A stretch of DNA of 64,000 nucleotides from Arthrobacter sp. AZCC_0090 (lineage in GTDB: Bacteria > Actinomycetota > Actinomycetes > Actinomycetales > Micrococcaceae), in contig NZ_JACHEE010000004.1 of assembly GCF_014207375.1 (NCBI RefSeq), forward strand, positions 248,001-312,000, written 5' to 3'. This document shows positions 37,437 to 46,068 of the stretch, in pieces. How positions within the stretch are numbered: position 1 is the stretch's first letter; every line of letters starts with the position of its first letter. The position numbers and the translations under genes were made by a program. The notes below the pieces were generated by a model. The model did no database searches, was not told where the DNA came from, and was given only the letters and a program-made list of their open reading frames with translations.

Positions 37437-37852
37437 GCGCTGAAACCGTGAAGAAGCCCTCCGTCCTCTTCGTCTGCGTCCACAACGCCGGCCGCTCCCA
37501 GATGGCCGCCGCCTTCCTCACCACCCTTGGCGAGGGCCGGATCGAGGTCCGCTCTGCCGGCTCGCAACCCGCGGACAAAGTCAACCCGGCCGCCGTCGAG
37601 GCCATGGCCGAGGTGGGCATCGACATGTCCGCCGAGATCCCCAAGATTCTCACCACGGAAGCCGTGAAGGAATCCGACGTCGTGATCACCATGGGCTGCG
37701 GCGACGAATGCCCCTACTTCCCGGGCAAGCGCTATGAGGACTGGGTCCTCGAGGATCCTGCTGGCCAGGGTGTGGACGCCGTGCGCCCCATACGCGACGA
37801 GATCAAGACCCGCATTGAGGGCTTGATCGAATCCCTCACGCCGGCAAAGTAG
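37433..37852 (+). CDS. arsC: arsenate reductase, low-molecular-weight phosphatase family
   Basis: The 139-residue enzyme reduces arsenate to arsenite. It has the intact P-loop CVHNAGRSQ with nucleophile Cys15 and Arg21, and a second cysteine pair Cys89/Cys93 in GCGDECPYF for electron relay, followed by the general-acid loop ending LEDPAGQ. Whether thioredoxin or mycothiol regenerates it cannot be told. Its product can leave through the AqpS channel encoded just upstream; the two genes overlap by four bases. Confidence 0.95.
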   Translation: MSAETVKKPSVLFVCVHNAGRSQMAAAFLTTLGEGRIEVRSAGSQPADKVNPAAVEAMAEVGIDMSAEIPKILTTEAVKESDVVITMGCGDECPYFPGKRYEDWVLEDPAGQGVDAVRPIRDEIKTRIEGLIESLTPAK

Positions 37853-37894
37853 CGCTAGACCGCTAGAAGACTCTCGGATGAAACAGAGGACAGC

Positions 37895-39310
37895 ATGGAT
37901 GCACAAAACATCCTTCCGATTGCCGTGATCGGCGCCGGACCCATCGGCCTGGCCGCCGCCGCGCACCTGCTCGAACGCGGCCTGGAACCTGTCATCTTCG
38001 AAGCGGGTCCGGCCGCGGGTGCCGCAGTCGCACAATGGCGGCACATCCGCCTGTTCTCGCCCTGGCGGTTCAACCTCGACGCCGCCGCCGTCCGTCTGCT
38101 CGAGGCCTCCGCTTGGGAGAGCCCCCGCCTGACCGCATTGCCCTATGGCGGGGAGATCATCGACCACTACCTCGCGCCTTTAGCCGCACTTCCGGCCATC
38201 AGCTCCCGCCTTCAGACAGGTGCCCGTGTCATCGCGGTCACCCGTGCCGGCCTGGACAAGACGCACGTCCGGGACCGCGACAACACCCCTTTCCTCGTCC
38301 GCGTCGACCACGGAGCCGGAGAGGTCCGGGACCACACCGTGGCAGGCGTCATCGATGCTTCCGGAACCTGGTCCACCCGCAACCCACTGGGCACCTGCGG
38401 ACTGCCAGCCATCGGCGAAAACACCGCTGTGCACCGGATCTCCTCGCCCCTGCCCGACGTCACCGCACGGGATCGTGTTTCCTTCGCCGGACGCCGCGTC
38501 CTCGTGGTCGGCGCGGGGCACTCGGCAGCGAACACCCTGATTAACCTAACGGAGCTGGCTAAGGACGAACCCGGAACCCGGATCATGTGGGCCGTGCGCG
38601 GTGCGTCCGCAGAAAAGGTCTATGGCGGCGAGGACGCCGATGGGCTGCCCGCGCGAGGCCAGCTTGGCGGAAGGCTGCGCCGCCTGGTTAAGGCCGGAAG
38701 GATCGAATTGCATACCGGATTCGGCATCGCGGCCCTGAAATCCCTGGACTCCCACGTGAGCGTCGAAGCCGTCAACGGCCGCACCCTCGAGGCCGACGTC
38801 GTCGTTCCCTGTACCGGCTTCCGCCCCGACCTGGGCATCCTGAGCGAGCTCCGCCTCAATCTGGACCCCGCGGTCGAAGCACCGGTCGAATTGGGTCCGC
38901 TCATCGACCCCGAATTCCATTCCTGCGGCACCGTGCCCCCGCACGGCGACAAGCTGCTCGCCCATCCGGAGAAGGACTTCTACATTGTCGGCATGAAGTC
39001 ATACGGCCGGGCCCCGACCTTCCTGCTGGCCACCGGTTACGAACAGGTCCGCTCCGTTGCCGCCGCCCTCGCCGGAGACCAGGCAGCGGCCGACACCGTC
39101 CAGCTCGAACTGCCCGAGACCGGAGTCTGCTCCACCGATGCAGGCAACAGCTGCGACGCACGCGCCACGGACCCCGCCACCGCAACCGCAACCGCAACCG
39201 CAACCGCAACCGCAACCGCAACCGAGGAAACCGGCTGCTGCGCCGCCCCGGAACCGGTCCTTGTCGGGTTCCGCACCGGACTGTCCCATGGACGCTCCGG
39301 CGAACTCTGA
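37895..39310 (+). CDS. ars-operon flavoprotein (ArsO-like NAD(P)/FAD monooxygenase or reductase)
   Basis: The 471-residue protein has an N-terminal FAD motif GAGPIG (13-18) and a second nucleotide motif VLVVGAGHSA in the middle, like flavin monooxygenases and trimethylamine monooxygenases. FPDLG-type endings (CTGFRPDLGI, DFYIVGMKSYGRAPTFLLATG) are present. Similar genes accompany arsenic operons as 'arsO', with unproven function. The C-terminal 50 residues carry Cys residues (GVCSTDAGNSC, GCC), useful for metalloid binding, and an Ala-Thr repeat. The gene is 42 bases after arsC and likely in the same transcript. Confidence 0.8.
   Translation: MDAQNILPIAVIGAGPIGLAAAAHLLERGLEPVIFEAGPAAGAAVAQWRHIRLFSPWRFNLDAAAVRLLEASAWESPRLTALPYGGEIIDHYLAPLAALPAISSRLQTGARVIAVTRAGLDKTHVRDRDNTPFLVRVDHGAGEVRDHTVAGVIDASGTWSTRNPLGTCGLPAIGENTAVHRISSPLPDVTARDRVSFAGRRVLVVGAGHSAANTLINLTELAKDEPGTRIMWAVRGASAEKVYGGEDADGLPARGQLGGRLRRLVKAGRIELHTGFGIAALKSLDSHVSVEAVNGRTLEADVVVPCTGFRPDLGILSELRLNLDPAVEAPVELGPLIDPEFHSCGTVPPHGDKLLAHPEKDFYIVGMKSYGRAPTFLLATGYEQVRSVAAALAGDQAAADTVQLELPETGVCSTDAGNSCDARATDPATATATATATATATATEETGCCAAPEPVLVGFRTGLSHGRSGEL
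39181..39222 (+). repeat. hexanucleotide microsatellite within the flavoprotein gene
   Basis: Seven perfect copies of CGCAAC encode an uninterrupted Ala-Thr alternation in the tail between the two Cys clusters. The copy length of six keeps the frame, so slippage would only change the linker length. Confidence 0.95.
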
Positions 39311-39376
39311 CCCACACACCTGATAGCGGGCACATCCAAACCTTGGCACGTCCAAACAGAAGGAAGAATCATAGGC

Positions 39377-39799
39377 ATGACTGAAATCAGCAAGGTACCG
39401 AGTGTCCTTTTCGTCTGCAGCAAGAACGGCGGCAAGTCCCAACTCGCAGCAGGGCTCATGCGGGATCTGGCCGGAGACGCCGTCGCGATCCACTCCGCCG
39501 GAACCAAGCCCGGAAACTGTTTGAACCCGGAATCCGTGGAGTCCTTGAACGAACTCGGCATCGACATCACGGGCGAGCACCCCAAACCCGTCACGGACGA
39601 GGTACTTGAGGCCGTGGACGTCGTTGTTGTCCTGGGTACTGAGGCCAAACTTGAACCCCACGGCACGGCCCGTTTTGAAACCTGGGAAATCGACGAGCCT
39701 TCCAGTCGCGGCATTGAAGGGATGGATCGCATTCGCCTGGTCCGCGACGACATCCAGGCCCTCGTCCAAAAGCTCTATACCGAGCTCGCGGAAAAGTAG
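39377..39799 (+). CDS. ArsC-like protein with atypical P-loop (Arg to Lys)
   Basis: This 140-residue homologue of the low-molecular-weight phosphatase/arsenate reductase family reads CSKNGGKSQ at the P-loop, with nucleophile Cys14 but Lys20 in place of the phosphate-binding Arg. It has no other cysteine that could relay electrons: where ArsC has GCGDEC it reads LGTEAKLEPHG. If active it would need an outside thiol such as mycothiol, as reported for some actinobacterial ArsC proteins. It follows the flavoprotein by 66 bases and closes the arsenic set. It may be a binding or regulatory paralogue. Confidence 0.8.
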   Translation: MTEISKVPSVLFVCSKNGGKSQLAAGLMRDLAGDAVAIHSAGTKPGNCLNPESVESLNELGIDITGEHPKPVTDEVLEAVDVVVVLGTEAKLEPHGTARFETWEIDEPSSRGIEGMDRIRLVRDDIQALVQKLYTELAEK

Positions 39800-39951
39800 G
39801 CCGCAGGAGAGGTCGTGGATGCAGAGTCCGCGCCCGATTCGCGGAACACCAACGGTCCAGTAGGCCAGGCACCAGTAGCGGGAGATTAGGTCACGTAAAC
39901 CTTGCGTAATACATGTGATTCCCGTCACGATCAGGCATTCTGGATGGAAAT

Positions 39952-39970
39952 TTAGGTATGGCTAACCTAA
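39952..39970 (+). promoter_or_regulatory. DtxR/IdeR iron box before the ferric-iron ABC transporter
   Basis: TTAGGTATGGCTAACCTAA matches the 19-bp consensus TTAGGTTAGGCTAACCTAA in 17 of 19 positions, with the outer TTAGG/CCTAA intact. It lies 70 bases before the binding-protein start. It predicts repression when iron is plentiful. Confidence 0.9.
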
Positions 39971-40040
39971 AGTTTCAACCTGTGAGCCCGCATTTCCTTC
40001 CCCCGGGCTCCCCAGGACTTGCTCGCAGAAAGTAGCCCTC

Positions 40041-41099
40041 ATGAAGATTCGCGCTAAAGCGCTGGCCGGCATCGCACTCGCCGCCACCACCGCCCTCAGC
40101 CTTGCCGCTTGTGGCAATGGCGCCGCCTCCTCCGCAGCCACCGGCTCTGCCTCCGCTGACGCTAAAGTGGCTGGCGAAATCACCGTCTACAACGCCCAGC
40201 ATGACACGCTGACCAAGGAATGGGTGGACGCGTTCACCAAGGAGACCGGCGTCAAGGTCACCGTCCGCCAGGGTTCCGACACCGAGCTCTCCAACCAGAT
40301 CGTCCAGGAAGGCGCGGCGTCCCCGGCCGACGTCTTCCTCACGGAGAACTCCCCCGCCATGGCCCAGGTTGAGAACGCCGGCCTCTTCGCCGACATCGAC
40401 AAGGCCACCGTGGACCAGGTCCCGGCCGAGTACCGCCCCTCCACCAACAAGTGGACCGGCATCGCCGCCCGCTCCACCGTTCTGGTTTACGACAAGAACA
40501 AGATCAGCGACGACAAGCTGCCCAAGTCCATGCTGGACCTGGCCAAGCCGGAGTGGAAAGGCAAGTGGGCCGCTTCGCCGACCGGCGCTGACTTCCAGGC
40601 GATCGTTTCCGCGCTGCTGGAGCTCAAGGGCGAGGCTGCCACCACAGAGTGGCTCAAGGGCATGAAGGACAACTTCAAGGCGTACAAGGGCAACAGCACC
40701 GCCATGAAGGCAGTCAACGCCGGCGAGGTCGACGCGGCGCTGATCTACCACTACTACTACTTTGGCGACCAGGCCAAGACCGGCGAGAACTCCAAGAACG
40801 TCACCCCGTACTTCTTCAAGAACCAGGACCCGGGCGCTTTCCTGTCCGTTTCCGGCGGCGGCGTGCTGAAGTCCTCCAAGAACGCTGCAGCTGCGCAGGC
40901 CTTCATCAAGTTCATCACCGGCAAGCAGGGCCAGGAAGTCCTCAAGAACGGCACCTCCTTTGAATACGCCGTTGCTTCCAAGGTGGACTCCAACGCTAAG
41001 CTCGTTCCCATCAAGGATCTGCAGGCTCCCACCGTGGACCCCGCCAAGTTGAACTCCGCGAAGGTAACCGACCTGATGACCAAGGCAGGACTGCTGTAA
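40041..41099 (+). CDS. ferric-iron ABC transporter substrate-binding lipoprotein
   Basis: The 352-residue lipoprotein has a signal peptide ending LAAC (Cys24) and the FbpA/FutA fold: EITVYNAQHDTLTKEWVDAF, VRQGSDTELSNQIVQEG and the iron-ligand cluster IYHYYYFGDQ (about 236-245). It captures Fe(III) outside the membrane. It is the first gene of a three-gene operon behind a DtxR/IdeR box. Its length and context agree with the ferric-ion (FbpABC) group rather than thiamine or phosphonate transporters. Confidence 0.93.
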   Translation: MKIRAKALAGIALAATTALSLAACGNGAASSAATGSASADAKVAGEITVYNAQHDTLTKEWVDAFTKETGVKVTVRQGSDTELSNQIVQEGAASPADVFLTENSPAMAQVENAGLFADIDKATVDQVPAEYRPSTNKWTGIAARSTVLVYDKNKISDDKLPKSMLDLAKPEWKGKWAASPTGADFQAIVSALLELKGEAATTEWLKGMKDNFKAYKGNSTAMKAVNAGEVDAALIYHYYYFGDQAKTGENSKNVTPYFFKNQDPGAFLSVSGGGVLKSSKNAAAAQAFIKFITGKQGQEVLKNGTSFEYAVASKVDSNAKLVPIKDLQAPTVDPAKLNSAKVTDLMTKAGLL

Positions 41100-41103
41100 T
41101 TCT

Positions 41104-42705
41104 GTGACCACTGATCTATCGGCTCCCGTAGTTTCAAAGACTTCGAAGAGCACGACGACGGCGGGCCGGGGCAAGCGCCCCCGCCCGCCTTTCGGCGTTT
41201 CCGCAATATCCCTCATAGCGGTGCTAATCGCACTGTTTTCGCTCATCCCGCTGGGGTACGTCGCTTACATGACGGCTGCCACCGGCTGGAACACCGCCGT
41301 CGGGCTCATCTTCCGGCCGCGCGTCGGCGAGCTGCTCCTGAACACCGTCATGCTGGTGGTCTTCACAGTGCCCATTTGCCTGGTGCTCGGAGTCGGCGGC
41401 GCGTGGCTCGTGGAACGCACCAAACTGCGGGGGCATCGCTGGTGGGCTGTGGCCCTGGCGGCCCCCCTAGCCATTCCGGCCTTCGTCAACAGCTATTCGT
41501 GGGTGTCCGCGGTCCCATCGCTTCAGGGCATCTGGTCCGGCGTGCTCATTGCCACGCTGTCCTACTTCCCCCTTGTCTACATTCCTGCGGCGGCAACGCT
41601 GGGGCGCCTTGATCCAGCCATTGAGCAGTCCGCTGCATCCCTTGGCCTGGGCCCCTGGGCCGTCTTTTTCCGGGTTGTCCTGCCGCAATTGCGGATCGCG
41701 ATGACTGGTGGCGGACTCTTGGTGTCCCTGCACCTGCTGGCCGAATACGGTGCGTTCGCGATGATCCGCTTCGACACGTTCACTACGGCGATCATGACCC
41801 AGTTCCAGTCCACGTTCAACGGCACCGCGGGCAACATGCTGGCAAGCGTCCTGGTGTTCTTCTGCCTCATCCTGCTCCTGGTGGAAGTCAGGAGCCGCGG
41901 TAGCGCGCGCTACGCCCGCGTTGGTTCCGGGGCCCAAGCCAAGCCGATTCGGTTGCCGCTGCGCCACTACCAGATTCCCTCCCAGCTCGCCCTGCTGGCC
42001 CTCACGGTGTTGGCCTTCGGATTGCCGATCTGGTTCGTCCTGCGCTGGGTGTTTGCGGGCGGCGCCCGCGTCTGGTCTGCCGACGAGTTCCTTCCGGCGC
42101 TGCTCCAGACCCTCGCTTATGGCACCGTCGGCGCCGCGGCGACAATCGTCGTCGGCTTCCCCATGGCGTATCTGGCCGTGCGGCACCCCAGCTGGTTCAG
42201 CAAGATGCTGGAGCTCTCCAACTACATCACCAGCTCCCTGCCCGGGATCGTGGTGGGCCTCGCGTTCGTGACAGTGAGCATCCGAATGGTCCCGGGAATC
42301 TACCAGACCTCGGGGGTCCTGATTGCTGCCTATGTGCTCCTGTTCCTGCCGCGCGCCCTGGTCAACATCCGCTCCGGCCTGGCCCAGGCTCCCAAGGAAC
42401 TCGACGAAGCCGCGCAGTCGCTCGGCAAGACACCCCTCGCGTCCTTCCTGAAAGTAACCCTGCGGCTCACCGCTCCCGCTGCCGCAGGCGGAGCAGCGCT
42501 GGTCTTCCTTGCCATCGTCAATGAGCTGACGGCAACACTGCTGCTATCCCCCAACGGCACGCACACCTTGGCCACCGAATTCTGGAGCAAGAGCAGCGAG
42601 ATCGACTACTCGGGCGCGGCGCCCTACGCCCTGCTCATGATCTTGTTGTCCGCCCCCATGACGTACTTGCTTTTCCAACAGTCCAAGAAAGTAGCCGGAC
42701 AGTGA
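41104..42705 (+). CDS. ferric-iron ABC transporter permease (fused two-domain)
   Basis: The 533-residue permease has two BPD_transp_1 halves in one chain, about twelve helices. Each half carries the coupling EAA-type loop: EQSAASLGLGPWAVFFRVVLPQLR and DEAAQSLGKTPLASFLKVTLR. The fused form is the rule for FbpB-type permeases. It starts with GTG four bases after the binding-protein stop and overlaps the ATPase gene by four bases. Confidence 0.95.
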   Translation: MTTDLSAPVVSKTSKSTTTAGRGKRPRPPFGVSAISLIAVLIALFSLIPLGYVAYMTAATGWNTAVGLIFRPRVGELLLNTVMLVVFTVPICLVLGVGGAWLVERTKLRGHRWWAVALAAPLAIPAFVNSYSWVSAVPSLQGIWSGVLIATLSYFPLVYIPAAATLGRLDPAIEQSAASLGLGPWAVFFRVVLPQLRIAMTGGGLLVSLHLLAEYGAFAMIRFDTFTTAIMTQFQSTFNGTAGNMLASVLVFFCLILLLVEVRSRGSARYARVGSGAQAKPIRLPLRHYQIPSQLALLALTVLAFGLPIWFVLRWVFAGGARVWSADEFLPALLQTLAYGTVGAAATIVVGFPMAYLAVRHPSWFSKMLELSNYITSSLPGIVVGLAFVTVSIRMVPGIYQTSGVLIAAYVLLFLPRALVNIRSGLAQAPKELDEAAQSLGKTPLASFLKVTLRLTAPAAAGGAALVFLAIVNELTATLLLSPNGTHTLATEFWSKSSEIDYSGAAPYALLMILLSAPMTYLLFQQSKKVAGQ

Positions 42706-43856
42706 CCGAACAATCCCCCTCAAGGCTTCCGGCACCCCGCGTCGCGGCGTCAGTGGCGCCCACCACCAACACGCACCTGGACATCGCCGAGGTCACCAAG
42801 AACTTCGGTTCCCAGGCCGTGTTGAAGGGCGTGAACCTGTCCGTGGCGAAGGGCGGGACCACCGCGATCGTTGGGCCTTCCGGATCCGGCAAGACCACCC
42901 TGCTGCGCCTGATCGCCGGTTTTGAACACCCGGCTACCGGCTCTATCAGCCTCAATGGCACCACGGTGGCCGGGAACGGCGTCTGGTTGCCTGCACACAA
43001 GCGCCACGTTGGCTATGTTGCCCAGGACGGCGCGCTTTTCCCCCACCTTACGGTGGGGCAGAACATCGCGTTCGGTCTGGACAGCTCAGCGCTCGACGGC
43101 GGCCGCCGCGCCGTGAAGACTCGGGTCCAGGAGCTGCTGGAGATGGTTTCCCTCGATGCGGACATGGCCAAGAGGCGGCCCCACCAGCTCTCGGGAGGCC
43201 AGCAACAACGGGTTGCGCTTGCCCGCGCCTTGGCCCGCGAACCGGAGCTCATGCTGCTCGACGAGCCGTTCTCCGCCCTCGACGCCGGCCTCCGCGTAGC
43301 CACCCGACGCGCAGTGGCCAAGGTGCTGAATGAGGCTGGAGTCACCACCATCCTGGTGACGCACGATCAAGCCGAGGCCCTCTCCTTCGCTGACCAGGTG
43401 GCCATCATGCGCGGCGGGAAGTTGGCGCAGATCGGCAACCCGTTCGTGGTGTACACCCGTCCCGCCGATCGGGCCACGGCCGAGTTCCTGGGTGACGCCG
43501 TCATCCTGAACGCGTGGATGGAAGGCTCCCTGGCCACGTGTTCGCTGGGCGGAATTCCCGTACGCCGTCCGCCGGCGCAAGGCCTGGTCCAATTGATGCT
43601 TCGTCCGGAACAGATCCGGATTGCCCCCGACGGCCCCATCCGCGGCGTGGTGGTGGATACCGACTACTTCGGACCCGAGACTACGGTGCGGATCAAGCTC
43701 GCACCGCGCGTTGCCGCGGCCGGCGCCTCCTTGGCCTACCCGGGAGGTGGCGAAATCATCACCATCCGCCACTGGAACGCTTCGATCACCAAGCCCGGCA
43801 CGGAACTGTGCCTCCGCGTGGTGGGCGAAGGCGTGGCGTTCCCTGTGGAGGATTAG
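42702..43856 (+). CDS. ferric-iron ABC transporter ATP-binding protein
   Basis: The 384-residue ATPase has Walker A GPSGSGKTT (58-66), the signature LSGGQQQR (163-170), Walker B LMLLDEP and the switch His in LVTHDQAEAL. A C-terminal TOBE-like regulatory domain follows (MLRPEQIRIAPDGPIRG, ETTVRIKLAPRV). The GTG start overlaps the permease stop. It completes the iron-regulated operon. Confidence 0.95.
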   Translation: MTEQSPSRLPAPRVAASVAPTTNTHLDIAEVTKNFGSQAVLKGVNLSVAKGGTTAIVGPSGSGKTTLLRLIAGFEHPATGSISLNGTTVAGNGVWLPAHKRHVGYVAQDGALFPHLTVGQNIAFGLDSSALDGGRRAVKTRVQELLEMVSLDADMAKRRPHQLSGGQQQRVALARALAREPELMLLDEPFSALDAGLRVATRRAVAKVLNEAGVTTILVTHDQAEALSFADQVAIMRGGKLAQIGNPFVVYTRPADRATAEFLGDAVILNAWMEGSLATCSLGGIPVRRPPAQGLVQLMLRPEQIRIAPDGPIRGVVVDTDYFGPETTVRIKLAPRVAAAGASLAYPGGGEIITIRHWNASITKPGTELCLRVVGEGVAFPVED

Positions 43857-43972
43857 GGGACCGCCACAGATGAGGGCGCAGCGGTCGGCGGCGTGTCGCG
43901 TCGCGGGCGAGCTCCGCATACCCCAGAAGGCGTCCTTGTGCCACTGACCCGGGACGGGCATAGCCTTACGTC

Positions 43973-44545
43973 ATGACGGCTAGCTACAGATACGACGTCG
44001 AGATCCTTCATCTGCTGGTATCACCGGGGCACGCCTACTTCGGACGTGCACGTGACGGTGCCGCTGAAGTGCCCACCACGGATGCCGAGCAGGTGGAAGT
44101 CGTCAATGGTAAGGGCATTGTCGGCGACCGGTTTTTCGGCAAGGCCGCGCACATGGATGCCGCAGTCACTCTCATCGCCGTTGAGGCCCTCGAAGCCATC
44201 GCCGCGGAGCTCGGCGTCGCACCCTTCGACCCGCTCATCCCTCGCCGCAATGTGGTCCTCAGGGGAGCGCACTTGGCTCCCCTGGTAGGCGAGGAGTTCG
44301 CCTTGGTATCCCGCGATGGTCTTGTGCGGCTACGGGGAGGGCGGCCCGCCCACCCCTGCGCTTGGATGGACCAGGTGCTGGCTCCAGGGGCTCATGCCGC
44401 AATGCGTGGGCGGGGCGGCATACGCTGCCAGCCGCTTTCGGACGGCACCCTGTTTCGTGGCCCAGCTGTGCTAATTAGCCCCGTGCCGCTCGAACCCGAA
44501 AAGGCCGGTCAGGCCGCGGTGCTTCGAGCTTCACGGCTGCCGTAG
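43973..44545 (+). CDS. MOSC domain protein
   Basis: The 190-residue protein is a single MOSC domain, a fold that carries molybdenum cofactor or sulfur. It has GKGIVGDRFFGKAAHMDAAVT, a RRNVVLRGAHLAPLVGEEF segment and HPCAWMDQVLAPGAHAAMRGRGGIRC, with the conserved Cys in HPCAW. Its substrate is unknown. It is 116 bases after the iron operon and convergent with the MFS gene, with only two bases between their ends. Confidence 0.88.
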   Translation: MTASYRYDVEILHLLVSPGHAYFGRARDGAAEVPTTDAEQVEVVNGKGIVGDRFFGKAAHMDAAVTLIAVEALEAIAAELGVAPFDPLIPRRNVVLRGAHLAPLVGEEFALVSRDGLVRLRGGRPAHPCAWMDQVLAPGAHAAMRGRGGIRCQPLSDGTLFRGPAVLISPVPLEPEKAGQAAVLRASRLP

Positions 44546-44547
44546 GC

Positions 44548-45822
44548 CTATAGCTGTTGGGTTTCCGCGTCAGATGTGGCAGTCGCGGCGTTGGCCTGAT
44601 CGGCCAGGGAGCCGCGCCGACGGCTCGCCAGCAGGAACGGCACGGCGATCAACTCGATCACACCGCTGATCGCCAACGAGGTGGGGTAGCCATACACATC
44701 GGCGGCCCGGCCGAGCAGCGGTTGCACTACCACGCCGCCGCTTGATCCCATGAGTGAGTCGAAGCTGAGCACTGTTGCCCGCTGTTTCGAGGGGATCATG
44801 TCGTTCAGGTAGGCCTGCCGCACCGGGGTGCCCGCCGATTCGACCATTGCCCAGAGCGTCAAGAGCACCAGAGCCGCCCAGAACACCTGGGTGATTCCGA
44901 GCACCACCAGGATCAAGGCGCCCACCACGCCGCTCAGGATCAACACCGTGGTGCGCTTGCGAACGAGGCGCCGGATGCGGGGTGCAATCCACCCGCCGAG
45001 CACCTGGGCTCCGGCCACGATCGCCGCTGCCAGACCCGCCACGGAATACGCGCGCGGGTCTCCGAAGAGCTGAAGGAGGAACGGTTGCAGGGCGTAGAAC
45101 ACATAGATCCCGACGCCGGCACTGAACGGCGCTGCCAGCATCACGTACCGTACGGGTGGATTTTTCAAACCGTTCTCGATTGAGGCGTCAAGGACGGCGC
45201 GGGTCGCCTGAAGGGGATGAGTCGAGCGTTCGGGGGTGAACCCGACGTCGCGCATGAGCAAGAAGGCCACGACGAACATGGCCACCAGCACGCCCACCCG
45301 CACCAGGAAGGGCACTCCCAGGTTGGTGACCTGCGCGATCACGCCTCCGGCTACCGAGCCCACCAGCATCGCGACGCCGGACACCATCTGTCCGCGTCCA
45401 AGCACCGTCTCAAGTCCGCCTTCGTATCCGGTGAAGCGCAACGCGTCGACGAGCCACGCCTCCACCGCACCCGAGAAGAAGGTGAAGCCCAGGCCGAGCA
45501 AAACCGATACCACCGCCCACCACCAGAACGGGGCGGAAAACTGCCAAAGCAAATAGTAAAGGAAGGTTGACCCCGCCAGTGTCACGGTGCCAAGCAGGAA
45601 CGAGACGCGACGGCCCCAACCGTCGGCCACCACCCCAGTGGGCACCTCGAACACCACCATTCCGGCCGTGAAGAAGGCGTTTGCAGCAAAGGCTTCGAGG
45701 TTGCTTAGCCCGGCATCCAACAGGAAGAGTGTGTTGATTCCCCAGATGAACGAGGCCGCAAGGGTATTGCCGAGGGTCAACGTGAGGTAGACACTTTGAA
45801 TCTTTCGGGCGGCGGCGTTCAT
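44548..45822 (-). CDS. MFS transporter (12-helix)
   Basis: The 424-residue membrane transporter has about twelve helices, motif A as EVPTGVVADGWGRRVSFLLG, and the matching half-motif in the second half (DMIPSKQRATVLSFDSLMGS). This resembles a group of actinobacterial MFS proteins with no known substrate. The ATG chosen follows a GGAGGG ribosome site; the upstream in-frame extension of 40 codons is low-quality coding sequence. It is convergent with the MOSC gene. Confidence 0.87.
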   Translation of the reverse strand: MNAAARKIQSVYLTLTLGNTLAASFIWGINTLFLLDAGLSNLEAFAANAFFTAGMVVFEVPTGVVADGWGRRVSFLLGTVTLAGSTFLYYLLWQFSAPFWWWAVVSVLLGLGFTFFSGAVEAWLVDALRFTGYEGGLETVLGRGQMVSGVAMLVGSVAGGVIAQVTNLGVPFLVRVGVLVAMFVVAFLLMRDVGFTPERSTHPLQATRAVLDASIENGLKNPPVRYVMLAAPFSAGVGIYVFYALQPFLLQLFGDPRAYSVAGLAAAIVAGAQVLGGWIAPRIRRLVRKRTTVLILSGVVGALILVVLGITQVFWAALVLLTLWAMVESAGTPVRQAYLNDMIPSKQRATVLSFDSLMGSSGGVVVQPLLGRAADVYGYPTSLAISGVIELIAVPFLLASRRRGSLADQANAATATSDAETQQL

Positions 45823-46068
45823 CAAGACGCCGCCCCCTCCAGCGCGAGGGGTACGCACGAGCCCATTCTCGTCCCCTTCGGCTGACCACGCTAGAGCCGA
45901 GGGTGAGTTGCGCGCCCGCGAAACACCTTCGGTGCCCAGCATAAGGAGGCAGGCGAGGCTGGATCCCCAAACTATCGATGCCCGCTTGGGGAGGGCTGCT
46001 GATCTTCGATTTTCGGCCGGACTGGTTGTCCGCCTATTACTGTCGCACCCCTCTGGAATGCTTTAGTT

